A stretch of DNA of 64,000 nt, taken from IMG/VR virus record IMGVR_UViG_3300024261_001362, positions 32,706 through 96,705 of that record; one strand, written 5' to 3'. Source of the DNA: a virus. The number at the start of each line of letters is the position of its first letter. Position 1 is the first letter of the stretch. This document shows positions 36,457 through 45,295 of the stretch, piece by piece. A program made the position numbers and the translations under genes. The notes beneath the pieces were generated by a model. It was not told where the DNA came from, ran no database searches, and saw only the letters and a list, made by a program, of their open reading frames with translations.

Positions 36457-36895
36457 CGAACTTAAGATTCCTTAATTTATTTAGTTTAGATTTCTTACCA
36501 AACCTTGTTCCACGAGTCTCAGCATCTTCTTTAACATCAAGCTTTTGAACTTCTTGTTCTTTTTCCTTCTTGACGATATTGTTATACTTTTTAATAATAG
36601 GAATTGCCCTCTTGTTCTTTAATGAAAAGATTTTTCCCCATTCTTTAGAGTTAATAGCTCTTACTACAGCCTCTTCACTGTATTCATTAATTATTTTATT
36701 AGCAGCGATCAATTGTTTTTTAAATGTCCAATCCCAAGGCTTTACACTCCAAAACTTAAATGGTAATGAACCGACATTTTTATATTCAGCATATTTCATA
36801 CACATAATCTCAGCGACATATGCTGCACATGTACAATGATCGCCAGTAGATTGATGTTTATACTTACTTTTTTCGGTTCTTTTTCTTTTAGCCAT
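36437..36895 (-). CDS. Basic phage protein with CTC motif, unknown function
   Basis: The 152-aa protein begins MAKRKRTEK and contains GDHCTCAAYVAEIMCMK, then SLPFKFWSVKPWDWTFKKQ and a Lys-rich C-terminus. The combination of basic ends and a Cys cluster suggests nucleic-acid binding. I recall similar proteins upstream of recA in other phages but cannot name a function. Its ATG at 36895 overlaps the preceding stop by 8 bases. Confidence 0.6.
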   Translation of the reverse strand: MAKRKRTEKSKYKHQSTGDHCTCAAYVAEIMCMKYAEYKNVGSLPFKFWSVKPWDWTFKKQLIAANKIINEYSEEAVVRAINSKEWGKIFSLKNKRAIPIIKKYNNIVKKEKEQEVQKLDVKEDAETRGTRFGKKSKLNKLRNLKFDGKKEE

Positions 36896-37289
36896 TACGT
36901 ATGAGTGCTTCTTCGAAACAATCTTCAACGTCATCTTCCAATTCTTTCTCAACGATTAACTCTGGAACTAACCACATCTGTTTATATACAATGCCATCTT
37001 TAAGAATACCAGTTGTATAAAACTGTTTATTCTCGGAACCCATCTGACCCATAATTGATCGTATTAAATAGACACCTTCAGCATCTTCTAAATCAATTTC
37101 AATCTTATGAGATCTAAATTGTAGTTGCAACTCTTTAATAAAAAGTCCTTCGTCTTCGCATTTCTTTTTTACGGTCTTCCATCCTTCAAATTCATCGTAA
37201 TAAAATTCCTCACCATTTGTAAGTTGAATTTTTATCCAAATTGCTTCTTTATTTCTTCTATAAGATTTTATCCATTCTTGATCATTCAT
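36888..37289 (-). CDS. Hypothetical protein
   Basis: A 133-aa protein starting MNDQEWIKSYRRNKEAIW. The middle has IWIKIQLTNGEEFYYDEFEGWKTV, a beta-rich small domain, and FKIEIDLEDAEGVYL-like strands follow. The start is coupled by TAATG to the small HTH-like gene upstream, with AGGATAA as ribosome site. No family recognised. Confidence 0.55.
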   Translation of the reverse strand: MNDQEWIKSYRRNKEAIWIKIQLTNGEEFYYDEFEGWKTVKKKCEDEGLFIKELQLQFRSHKIEIDLEDAEGVYLIRSIMGQMGSENKQFYTTGILKDGIVYKQMWLVPELIVEKELEDDVEDCFEEALIRNG

Positions 37290-37588
37290 TATTTTATCCT
37301 AGTAACACAGTGTTCTTGCCTTGGTGCTATAGCATTGTTTTGCCTTGCCACATCAGATAACTCTGAAGCATTTTGTGTCATCACCGTGGCACCACCTTGA
37401 TGTGCAAATTGACTACCAGCAGTTAATACAGAATCACTTTCCTCTTTATCTTTACATTTAGTTACACATCTTTTCACAAGACTTTTCGCTCTGTCAAGCT
37501 CCTTACATATCTCATCTATTTCCATCATCTTATAATGGTGCTGAATATAAAATTCTTCAGCTTTTCCGAGTGGTCCTTTTTTAGTCAT
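37289..37588 (-). CDS. Small phage protein with HTH-like N-terminus
   Basis: The 99-aa protein starts MTKKGPLGKAEEFYIQ, followed by EIDEICKELDRAKSLVKRCV, a helix-turn-helix-like pair. The C-terminal half has GGATVMTQNASELSD, a pattern I have seen in other marine phage proteins. It may regulate transcription, but the sequence does not settle that. Confidence 0.55.
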   Translation of the reverse strand: MTKKGPLGKAEEFYIQHHYKMMEIDEICKELDRAKSLVKRCVTKCKDKEESDSVLTAGSQFAHQGGATVMTQNASELSDVARQNNAIAPRQEHCVTRIK

Positions 37589-37904
37589 TTAAAAATCCCC
37601 TTTGTGCTCTTGTCATATACAAACTATTTTTAGTCGTTAAATACATCATATAAAAATCAAATGTATTTTTAGATACTCTTTTCATATCAATTGGTAAATT
37701 TCTTTCGCGACGACCATATATTCCAATTGGATCAAACGGAGAATTATCGTAGACCCTTATATAATAGTATTGTCTATCGTTTTTCGCAATGATTTTAGCG
37801 TAAAATTTTTCATTTTCTCCAGAAATTTCTTTTCCATCCTTGTTAAACCAGACTTCTTCCGCCTCAACCTTTGGTATATCTGGTTCTTCATTTATATATT
37901 TCAT
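37581..37904 (-). CDS. Hypothetical protein
   Basis: The 107-aa product has a beta-rich first half (EEVWFNKDGKEISGENEKF, YYYIRVYDNSPFDPIG) and a helical second half ending QRGFLND. It lies between a zinc ribbon protein and the HTH-like protein, overlapping both. No recognised family. Confidence 0.5.
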   Translation of the reverse strand: MKYINEEPDIPKVEAEEVWFNKDGKEISGENEKFYAKIIAKNDRQYYYIRVYDNSPFDPIGIYGRRERNLPIDMKRVSKNTFDFYMMYLTTKNSLYMTRAQRGFLND

Positions 37905-38248
37905 TTCTTACCTTCCATAATATATCTTTGTTTCTGTTGCTGAGTCATTTTATTAATTTCAGCTCTACTTGCCTCTCCCTTATGCCAAGGCACAGGTGAA
38001 GCATTAGCTTCTTTCTTTTTAGCTTTGTTTTCGTTATCAAGAGATTTAAACTTCTTAAAATTTTTATCCGCGAGTTGACCAATAGTTGTTGTGCTACGCA
38101 CAGAAACATGGCAACCACCATAAATAACTCGTTCTAATTTAAGATTTCCACACTCAGGACATTTTTTTAAAGGCTTATCCTTGATGGATTGCTCAATATC
38201 ATTTAATTCATAATCACAGTCTTCACAAATGTAATCATATGTCGGCAT
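37901..38248 (-). CDS. FmdB-type zinc-ribbon protein
   Basis: The 115-aa protein opens MPTYDYICEDCDYE and then has KKCPECGN, the FmdB/CxxC-CxxC regulatory zinc ribbon. The C-terminal part is a charged linker ending NKMTQQQKQRYIMEG. Such ribbons often stand beside late-transcription or PhoH genes in phages. It overlaps PhoH by 14 bases. Confidence 0.78.
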   Translation of the reverse strand: MPTYDYICEDCDYELNDIEQSIKDKPLKKCPECGNLKLERVIYGGCHVSVRSTTTIGQLADKNFKKFKSLDNENKAKKKEANASPVPWHKGEASRAEINKMTQQQKQRYIMEGKK

Positions 38249-38915
38249 CCTCTTTCTCCAGTGCTGTTAAAATATCACCTAAAATTCCATTCCTTTGAAT
38301 GTCGGAATAAGTTAAATCACAAATTGAAACTCCATTAATACCATTAAGTTTTTGGATACATCTACTTAATCCACTATTATTTTTAATATCAGTTTGATTA
38401 GTATCACCATTGATTAAGACTTTAGAATTCTCACCCATTCTCGTGATAAACATTTTGATCTGTTCAAATGTACAATTTTGAGCTTCATCTAAAATCATAT
38501 AGCAATTATGAAAAGTAGATCCTCTCATAACTTCTAATGGTTGATAACTAATTTTACCATCATTAAAATATAGTCCGTAATATGCTTGACCAAGAAAATG
38601 TTTAAAGTTTTCTTGCATAGGCATTAAATATGGAGCTATTTTATCTAATAATTCTCCGGGTAACGAACCAATATCTTTACCAGCACATACTAATGGTCTT
38701 GTAATTATTATCTTATCAATATCTCCACGATGAAGATGTTCAGCCGAAATACCAGCAGCGATAAATGATTTTCCACAGCCCGATGGGCCAGAGCAAAAAA
38801 CAACATCATTTTCTATGATAGATTTAATGTAATTTCTTTGATTTTCTGTTTTTGCCTCTAATACTTTAATTTTTTGTGGACTAGCTTTTGACCGACCATT
38901 TCTTCTTTTTGCCAT
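38235..38915 (-). CDS. phoH: PhoH-like ATPase
   Basis: The 226-aa P-loop protein has Walker A FCSGPSGCGKSF, then IITRPLV and SLPGELLDKIAPYLMP, Walker B YMILDEAQN and a final SRCIQKLNGI segment. PhoH is common in marine phages; its nucleic-acid-dependent ATPase or RNase role is still debated. The N-terminus MAKRRNGRSKASP is basic. Confidence 0.92.
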   Translation of the reverse strand: MAKRRNGRSKASPQKIKVLEAKTENQRNYIKSIIENDVVFCSGPSGCGKSFIAAGISAEHLHRGDIDKIIITRPLVCAGKDIGSLPGELLDKIAPYLMPMQENFKHFLGQAYYGLYFNDGKISYQPLEVMRGSTFHNCYMILDEAQNCTFEQIKMFITRMGENSKVLINGDTNQTDIKNNSGLSRCIQKLNGINGVSICDLTYSDIQRNGILGDILTALEKEDADI

Positions 38916-38941
38916 TAATTAGAACCTCGCTTATAAGTATA

Positions 38942-39541
38942 TTATGTTCCTGAACTACCGAATCCGCCTGAGTTCCTATCCGTTTCACTCAAGTCCGTAG
39001 TTTCAATTAATTTAAATTTTGGAACTTCTTGGAACAAAATTTGGGCTATTCTGTCTCCAACTTCGATGGTTACTGGCATTGCACCAGTATTTAATAAGCA
39101 AACTTTTATCTCACCCCTATAACCAGAATCAATTACTCCAGCTAATACATCAATACCTTTTTTAACTGCCAAACCAGACCGTGGCCAAATCAAACCAACA
39201 AATGAATTTGGCATAGCTAATGATATACCAGTATTAATTGTTTTTCTTCCGCTTGGTAATATAGTTTTTGACTCACAACTATATAAATCCCAACCAGCGT
39301 CTGATTCATGTGCTTTACTGGGGAGTTTAGTATTTGGTTGTTTTCTGGTAACATTAATCTCCCAAAAATTACCCATCACCTGATCAATACATTCCAAATG
39401 TCTACCAACAGTATTGGTAGTTTCCCCTTCTGGATAGTGATTAGGATTAGCAAAAACATTAAAGAAAAGATCTTTAGGTTGTTTTGATCTACGTTCTTGC
39501 ATATCTGCTAATTGCCTTTTTCTTGCTTGATGGTCACTCAT
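38942..39541 (-). CDS. dut: dUTPase with an extra N-terminal domain
   Basis: All five trimeric-dUTPase motifs are visible after residue about 78: SDAGWDLYS (1), PRSGLAVK (2), GVIDSGYRGEI (3), GDRIAQILF (4) and RNSGGFGSSG (5). The enzyme removes dUTP and feeds dUMP to ThyX. The first 75 residues (basic, then DLFFNVFANPNHYPEG) are extra to the fold. AAAGGG precedes the ATG. Confidence 0.92.
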   Translation of the reverse strand: MSDHQARKRQLADMQERRSKQPKDLFFNVFANPNHYPEGETTNTVGRHLECIDQVMGNFWEINVTRKQPNTKLPSKAHESDAGWDLYSCESKTILPSGRKTINTGISLAMPNSFVGLIWPRSGLAVKKGIDVLAGVIDSGYRGEIKVCLLNTGAMPVTIEVGDRIAQILFQEVPKFKLIETTDLSETDRNSGGFGSSGT

Positions 39542-39570
39542 AGTTACCCTTTCTGTTTATATTCATGGTA

Positions 39571-39732
39571 TTAGCCCCTCCTTTCAATAGCACTATTAAC
39601 AATAGAGTTAGCACCCTTCTCTGAGCTGGCATAGCCTACATGCTTCCTTTGATCGTCGATAATAATATAACAGTACCATCGCTGTTCTTTTTCGTTTTTC
39701 TCACTAAATCCACCAGTAGGTTTACTTGCCAT
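39571..39732 (-). CDS. Small hypothetical protein (53 aa)
   Basis: The frame begins MASKPTGGFSEKNEKEQRWYCY, then IIIDDQRKHVGYASSEKG and a helical ending IVNSAIERRG. This reads as a real small protein. It fills most of the gap between the DUF1501 and dUTPase genes. Its last codons (GAAAGGAGGGGC) form a strong ribosome site for what follows. Function unknown. Confidence 0.6.
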   Translation of the reverse strand: MASKPTGGFSEKNEKEQRWYCYIIIDDQRKHVGYASSEKGANSIVNSAIERRG

Positions 39733-39774
39733 CTCTACTCACTTTCTATCCGACTACATAGAGTAAGACAATTC

Positions 39775-41037
39775 TTAAAATAATTCTTGTATAGGTGTTC
39801 GATGTTCGAGTAAATATTGTGGTCTACCAGTATTGTCAATAATTGTTTCCGTTGTTGGATCAATACCTATTGCTTTATACATTGTAGCACAAACTTCCTG
39901 AATATGCACGGGCCTATCTGCCGCTTCTTCTCCGTACCTATTAGTAGATCCGATTATCTGGCCGTGCCGCATTCCGCCACCAGCTATTAAAGCACAACTG
40001 ACTTGACTCCAGTGATCTCTACCTGCGTCTTTATTGATTTTAGGAGTACGACCAAACTCACCCCAAACAACTACTGTGACATCGTCCAGTATGCCATGTT
40101 GATTAAGATCTTCAACCAACGCTGAAACACCCTGATCTAATCTTGACCCATGATGACGCACCAAATCAAAGTTAGCACCATGACTATCCCATCGACCATA
40201 ATTTAATGTTATAGATCTGGCTCCAGCCTGTACTAATCTACGGGCTATTAAAAGTTTATGATTGTTTGTTGCGGCACCATCATATTGGTATTTATAAGGT
40301 TTTCCAGTGCCATATCTTTCAAGAGTCTTGGGATCTTCTTTTGATAAGTCTAAAGCATCTAATAATTTACTAGACATTAGAACATCAAAACTTTCTTCTG
40401 TTAATAATTTCATATCAATGCTAGATATGTCAACACCCCTGAGTAAATCCTGTCTCTTATTAAATCTGTTCTTAGAGATATTAAGTTTTAGATTTTTCAT
40501 CATCTGACCATTAGGTGTAAATGATTGATATGCCGTACCTAAATATCCGGGCTTCTCAAAATCATACCAAGGAGAATGAGATGTTTCTTCAAGCAGGGTA
40601 ACATTTGGTGGGACCGCGACAGAAACTGGTCCTAATACTTTGGCTGTGACAGACCCAATTGCCGGATAAGTCGATCCAGAGACTTTGTCTTCTCTGAGCC
40701 AACCAGTCGTACATTGGTATCCATCGTGTCTATTCTTACAACCAACAACAGACCGTATAGCTGTAAATTTATCAAACATCGAGGCAATCATTGGGAAGCA
40801 CTCACCAATTTGAATACCAGCAACATTGGTAGAAATAGGCTTAAATTCTCCACGTATCTCAGTTGGGGCATTGTGTTTGATGTCCCACATGTCTTGATGT
40901 GGAGGACCACCACCAAGAAAAATATTAATTACCGCTTTATGTTGGGTTGAATTACGTTCTTGGGCCTGAGCTAATTGAGATAGAGACAACATGCCAAGAC
41001 CACCAGCAACCAAAAAACCCCTCCGCATTAGATTCAT
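39775..41037 (-). CDS. DUF1501 protein with Tat signal (Planctomycetes-type)
   Basis: The 420-aa protein begins MNLMRRGFLVAGGLGM, a twin-arginine signal, and ends signal-like in SQLAQAQ. The mature part has the DUF1501 features: FLGGGPPHQDMWDIK, GECFPMIA, RHDGYQC and GRWDSHGANFD, then VVWGEFGRTPKIN, GRDHWSQ and a GGGMRHGQIIG block. DUF1501 proteins have an alkaline-phosphatase/sulfatase-like core and are abundant in Planctomycetes; their substrate is largely unknown. The ATG overlaps nrdB's TGA as ATGA with GGAG upstream, so it belongs to the phage transcript. The product should be exported across the cytoplasmic membrane. Confidence 0.88.
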   Translation of the reverse strand: MNLMRRGFLVAGGLGMLSLSQLAQAQERNSTQHKAVINIFLGGGPPHQDMWDIKHNAPTEIRGEFKPISTNVAGIQIGECFPMIASMFDKFTAIRSVVGCKNRHDGYQCTTGWLREDKVSGSTYPAIGSVTAKVLGPVSVAVPPNVTLLEETSHSPWYDFEKPGYLGTAYQSFTPNGQMMKNLKLNISKNRFNKRQDLLRGVDISSIDMKLLTEESFDVLMSSKLLDALDLSKEDPKTLERYGTGKPYKYQYDGAATNNHKLLIARRLVQAGARSITLNYGRWDSHGANFDLVRHHGSRLDQGVSALVEDLNQHGILDDVTVVVWGEFGRTPKINKDAGRDHWSQVSCALIAGGGMRHGQIIGSTNRYGEEAADRPVHIQEVCATMYKAIGIDPTTETIIDNTGRPQYLLEHRTPIQELF

Positions 41038-42098
41038 AACAGATCTCCAAAATCCATATCTTCTAAATCATTTTTACTCGCACCAATTTTATAGCTGGTA
41101 ATTTCATGTTCTTGTGGTGCAACCTGAACAGATTCACTTTTCATCCAAGGATCTGTCCAGCCAGCAACAGGATTCTTGCCAACCTTTTCAAATGGCAAAC
41201 CTATTGCCTTCCTTCTTGACATACACAACCAATCGATATATTGATGTAATACCACTTCGTTTAACCCAATGATTGACCCATCTTTAAATAAGTAAGATGC
41301 CCATTCTTTTTCTTCTTGGGCAGCTCTGTCAAACATTTCTATTGCGGCATCTTGACACTGTTCCGCCACTTTTACAAATCCCTCACTCTCTTCCTTATGA
41401 AGAATTTTGAGTATTTCTTGAGTATTAGACAGGTGTAGAGCCTCATCTCTTTTAATAAGCTTGATAATATCAGCATTACCAACCATCTTTTTATTTTCTG
41501 CGAAAGCAAATGAGCATATAAAACTTACATAAAATCTTACCGCCTCAAGAATATTAATACTTACAATAGTCATGTAGATTTGTTTTTTAAGATCGGCTGT
41601 TTTACTATCCGCCATACCCATAAGATTGTTATAATCCTCAATAGCACTGGAAGCTCTCTTCATAATTTCTTTGTCGCTATAAATACCATCAAATACTTCT
41701 GAAGAATCCGCATAAACATTCTGAATGATGTAAGAATAGCTTTTACTATGCAGGCTTTCGAACCATTGCCATGTCATTAAACAAGCTTCTAATTCAGTAT
41801 TAGAAACATATTCCAATAATGTAGGAACGCCACGACATATAACACTATCAAGCATAGTCTGATATTTAAGATTAGAAGTAAAAATAAACTTCTCATTATC
41901 AGACATCTCTTTGAAGTCAGATCGGTCTTTCTTCAGCTCCACCTCTTGTGGTCGCCAGAAAAACTCCATCATTTTACTATCGAGATTAGTAAATACTGGG
42001 TACTTAATAATATCAAATCTTTGTAGCCCTAAATCTTTACCTAAAAATAAAGGCTGACTCATAGCGTCTACATTTTTAGTATTAAAAATCGTTTTCAT
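41034..42098 (-). CDS. nrdB: Class I ribonucleotide reductase beta subunit
   Basis: The 354-aa protein has the R2 di-iron pattern: FFWRPQEVELKKD, TNTELEACLMTWQWFESLHSKSY (Glu and ExxH), EAVRFYVSFICSFA and KRDEALHLSN. It generates the radical for NrdA. ATG 42098 has AGGATGG upstream and overlaps the small membrane gene as ATGA. The C-terminus ends DMDFGDLL, a tail suited to NrdA binding. Confidence 0.92.
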   Translation of the reverse strand: MKTIFNTKNVDAMSQPLFLGKDLGLQRFDIIKYPVFTNLDSKMMEFFWRPQEVELKKDRSDFKEMSDNEKFIFTSNLKYQTMLDSVICRGVPTLLEYVSNTELEACLMTWQWFESLHSKSYSYIIQNVYADSSEVFDGIYSDKEIMKRASSAIEDYNNLMGMADSKTADLKKQIYMTIVSINILEAVRFYVSFICSFAFAENKKMVGNADIIKLIKRDEALHLSNTQEILKILHKEESEGFVKVAEQCQDAAIEMFDRAAQEEKEWASYLFKDGSIIGLNEVVLHQYIDWLCMSRRKAIGLPFEKVGKNPVAGWTDPWMKSESVQVAPQEHEITSYKIGASKNDLEDMDFGDLL

Positions 42099-42244
42099 TT
42101 GACCATCCTGAGTGTAATAACTATACCAGAAATAAAACCTAATACAAACACACCAATAACACAAAACCAAACCATAAAGTCTTCTAATGCTATTATTGGC
42201 TCTCTTAATATTTTAGGAGGCTTATACGGATCGTCAAATGGCAC
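42095..42244 (-). CDS. Small single-pass membrane protein between nrdA and nrdB
   Basis: A GTG at 42244 (GAAGGCGG six bases upstream, inside nrdA) opens a 49-codon frame: a proline-rich start (PFDDPYKPPK), then FMVWFCVIGVFVLGFISGIVI, a clear membrane helix, ending TLRMVK. The stop overlaps nrdB as ATGA and the start overlaps nrdA, so translation is coupled on both sides. Function unknown. Confidence 0.65.
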   Translation of the reverse strand: MPFDDPYKPPKILREPIIALEDFMVWFCVIGVFVLGFISGIVITLRMVK

Positions 42245-44462
42245 AAGCACCGCCTTCGCAGTTTAGATCTTCTTCAGTTTCACCATCTCCATCTGGAGTA
42301 TTGGCATAATAGAAGTTCTTCAGTCCATACTTATAGCCATAGATCTGATCTTTAATTAGAATACTCAGGGGAATGTTACCATCTTCATAATGAGCATAGT
42401 TGTAATAAAGATTTGTACTCATACTCATATCCACAAACTTTTGAATTACAGCAGCAGTATTAAGCATAGCCTCGTTATCCCGCATTTCCCAAGCTTTAGT
42501 ATAATAATTCTTACGACTATAATAATTTGGGACTAATTGTTTCAAGATACCATTCTTTGCCTTTTTGTATAATAAGAGACTTCTAACTGGCTCAATGCCA
42601 TTCGTACTATTCTGAATCACACTTGAAGACTCGCACGGCATAATAGCGGACAACGTCGAATGACGCAGCCCATATTCTCCTATTCTATTTCTCAGACCTT
42701 CCCAATCACAAGTATGCTCTGGTTTAACCAATTTGTCAACCGATTTTTTGTACCAATCAATTGGCAGAAGCCCTTTAGCATATTTAGTATCCTGAAACTT
42801 TTCACATGGTCCCAGCTTTTTAGCCAGTTTACATGATTCATTGATCAAATTCCATTGAATCTTTTCCATTGTCTCATGTATTAGTGCTAATGCTTCAGGA
42901 TCTCCATAGAACATTTTATTTTTTGCCAAAAATCCTGCGAGATTTGTGACACCAATACCAAGAGATCTTCTGTTCTTTGTAAAGTTTTCACCAGCTAATA
43001 CAGGATAATCTTGATAATCAATAACAGATTCAAGAGTATTGACCGCCACTTCGCAAGCTTTCTGAATATCTTCATCTGAATTTAGTTCAAGAAGATTAAG
43101 TGCAGACAAAATACAAATACCAATTTCACCTTCAGGGTCATTAATATCCTTGATAGGGTTTGTTGGATGAATAATCTCTTGACACAGATTTGACATCTTG
43201 ACAGGAATATCCCACGACCCATGCTCATTTGCTGTGTCTATATTCATAGAATAAATGCGACCAGTTTCAAGTCTTTCTCTAGCAAATATCTCACACAGTT
43301 TACGAGCAGAAATCTTTTTCTTAAACTTGATACTACGAGCATTCTCATATTTCTTGTATAGCTCTTCAAACTTTTCATTATCACCAAAGGCTTCATATAA
43401 ACCCTTAGTCTCATTCGGATTGAATAATGTAATGTCTTCATTTGCGACAAGACGTTCGTAGAATAGCTTACAGAATTGAATTGAATAATCCAACTTCCTC
43501 ACTCTATTATCGTCTGTGCCAGCATTATTCTTGAGAGCAAGAACATCTTCAATCTCATAATGCCAAAATGGTACGTGTACTGTGGCAGAACCTCCTCTGA
43601 GGCCGTTCTGGGATGTTGACTTAACAGCCGACTCAAAGTTCTTTAGGTATGGAATGATGCCCGTATGGATTACCTCACCACCTCTAATAGGGGCATTGAT
43701 AGGTCTAATACGTCCCATATTCAAACCAATACCTGCACGACGAGCCGTATACTTACCAACGGCATGCAGAGAGGAAAAGATGCTATCAAGATCATCATCC
43801 ACATCAACTAACACACAGGAAGCAAATTGTTTGATGGTAGTCCTGACACCAGCCATAATTGGTGTAGGCAGGTTGATCTTAAATGTAGAATAAATATCAT
43901 ATGCCTTCTTGACTTTATCTACTGTGTCAAACAAACACATAGCAATCAGCATATACGCAAATTGTGGAGTTTCAAAGATCTCGCCGGTAGATCTATTCTT
44001 AACAAGATACTTATCAATTAATTGCTGTAGACCAGCATAAGTAAATAAATCATCTCTTGAATGATTAATATAGGATTCAAACTTACTAATATCTTCTTTA
44101 GACCATTTCTCTAAAATGATGGAGTCATAAACACCATTATCAACTCTAACTGCAATAAACTGATGAAAATTAGGAGATTTTTTACCACTAGCCCAAACAT
44201 CTTTCCTGAGCTGCATATTTAATAAGCGGGCAGCAACATATTGATAGTTTGGAGCTGCTTCTGAAATCAAATCATTAGCAGACTTAATCAAAATTTGATG
44301 TATCTCTGAAGTAGGAATTTTATCATACAAAGATAGATTAGCATTCATTTCTACATCTGAAAATGATACTCCATTCAATCCTTCTGTAGCCCACTCTAAA
44401 ACCTGATGAATTTTTTCAACATCAAAACCTACGACATCCCCATTACGCTTAGTCACATTCAT
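42234..44462 (-). CDS. nrdA: Class I ribonucleotide reductase alpha subunit
   Basis: The 742-aa protein has an ATP-cone start (VTKRNGDVVGFDVEKIHQVL), FASCVLVDV with the active-site cysteine, an ARRAGIGLNMGRIRP block and MPCESSSVIQN. A C-terminal CEGGAC supplies the shuttle cysteines. It reduces NDPs to dNDPs with NrdB. It may be served by the thioredoxin-like protein at 46 kb, although that one appears exported. The gene follows a terminator-like hairpin. Confidence 0.95.
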   Translation of the reverse strand: MNVTKRNGDVVGFDVEKIHQVLEWATEGLNGVSFSDVEMNANLSLYDKIPTSEIHQILIKSANDLISEAAPNYQYVAARLLNMQLRKDVWASGKKSPNFHQFIAVRVDNGVYDSIILEKWSKEDISKFESYINHSRDDLFTYAGLQQLIDKYLVKNRSTGEIFETPQFAYMLIAMCLFDTVDKVKKAYDIYSTFKINLPTPIMAGVRTTIKQFASCVLVDVDDDLDSIFSSLHAVGKYTARRAGIGLNMGRIRPINAPIRGGEVIHTGIIPYLKNFESAVKSTSQNGLRGGSATVHVPFWHYEIEDVLALKNNAGTDDNRVRKLDYSIQFCKLFYERLVANEDITLFNPNETKGLYEAFGDNEKFEELYKKYENARSIKFKKKISARKLCEIFARERLETGRIYSMNIDTANEHGSWDIPVKMSNLCQEIIHPTNPIKDINDPEGEIGICILSALNLLELNSDEDIQKACEVAVNTLESVIDYQDYPVLAGENFTKNRRSLGIGVTNLAGFLAKNKMFYGDPEALALIHETMEKIQWNLINESCKLAKKLGPCEKFQDTKYAKGLLPIDWYKKSVDKLVKPEHTCDWEGLRNRIGEYGLRHSTLSAIMPCESSSVIQNSTNGIEPVRSLLLYKKAKNGILKQLVPNYYSRKNYYTKAWEMRDNEAMLNTAAVIQKFVDMSMSTNLYYNYAHYEDGNIPLSILIKDQIYGYKYGLKNFYYANTPDGDGETEEDLNCEGGACAI

Positions 44463-44488
44463 TCTATATCATCCCCAAAATCAAAAGA

Positions 44489-44520
44489 CAAAAATAGCCA
44501 CCTATAAAAAGCGTGGCTAT
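44489..44520 (-). terminator. Intrinsic terminator between 44.5-kb membrane operon and nrdA
   Basis: On the minus strand ATAGCCAC (44520-44513) and GTGGCTAT (44501-44494) form an 8-bp stem with an 11-base loop, followed by TTTTT and another T run. It sits 8 bases after the stop of the 89-aa gene and 27 bases before nrdA, so nrdA may be attenuated or reinitiated. Confidence 0.7.
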
Positions 44521-44528
44521 AAATTCAA

Positions 44529-44798
44529 CTATCTAACAATTTTTACTTGTACATTCTTACCAACATTCACATAAATAACATCTTTACCATCTTCTTTGGT
44601 AAATTCCAACATATCAATTACTTCTCTCGCTTTATCAATATGCTCTTGCTCAAGGTTAACCTTCTTTAGTGCTTTTTTAATTAGTGCATCAGTAATATCA
44701 ATATCAAATAGTCCACTGTATTTATCACTTTCGTTACCACTAATCACCACCTCTTCTTCCATAACTCCACTTACGGCAACCATTTTAAAATCACTCAT
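44529..44798 (-). CDS. Hypothetical protein
   Basis: An 89-aa acidic protein: MSDFKMVAVSGVMEEEVV, then helices (ITDALIKKALKKVNLEQEHIDKAREVID) and a C-terminal beta strand pair ending KNVQVKIVR. The ATG overlaps the stop of the membrane protein upstream (ATGA). It is the last gene before a terminator. No family recognised. Confidence 0.55.
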   Translation of the reverse strand: MSDFKMVAVSGVMEEEVVISGNESDKYSGLFDIDITDALIKKALKKVNLEQEHIDKAREVIDMLEFTKEDGKDVIYVNVGKNVQVKIVR

Positions 44799-45295
44799 TG
44801 ATTAAAACTCCAAGATATAGCGTTTAAAACATCTACTAAACTATCTCTTTTCTCTTGTGTAAGATCTTCATTTTCCTTACCAAGAGTCGCAATAATAATT
44901 TCGTCTACTGATTCACCAAGATTAGCATACTTATCTTTCAAGTCAAGCCCAGTAAAGTTTAATTGTCCTGCAATTGAATTAAAATTTTTAAATTGCTCAG
45001 TTGTTTTGATTAGTCCCGGTTCCGTCTTGACAACATCTGCTAATGTTAAAAAATAATCCCTGAGTTGGTTCTTATCTGATTTGTTAATATCAAGTGATAC
45101 TAATCTCTCTACCAGTGTTTTATTTGTCAAGGATGGTTCGACAATTTCTGGTGTAGTATCAACTGGTGTAATTTCTTTACCTTGTAACACTTTAGCGATA
45201 GGTTTACCAGCAATAGAAATAAAAACCAAAACAATAACAAAAATAATTTGATATGTTTTATTATTTAGAATTTCTAACACTTTACTGTTCGACAT
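44795..45295 (-). CDS. Membrane-anchored protein of unknown function
   Basis: ATG at 45295 has GGAGGTGAC upstream; 166 aa. A membrane helix at residues about 15-33 (IIFVIVLVFISIAGK) follows a short cytoplasmic start. The rest is a helical extracytoplasmic domain (TPVDTTPEIVEPS linker, then LVERLVSLDIN, DYFLTLADVV, LNAISWSF). It overlaps the next membrane gene; together they look like parts of one envelope complex. Confidence 0.6.
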   Translation of the reverse strand: MSNSKVLEILNNKTYQIIFVIVLVFISIAGKPIAKVLQGKEITPVDTTPEIVEPSLTNKTLVERLVSLDINKSDKNQLRDYFLTLADVVKTEPGLIKTTEQFKNFNSIAGQLNFTGLDLKDKYANLGESVDEIIIATLGKENEDLTQEKRDSLVDVLNAISWSFNQ

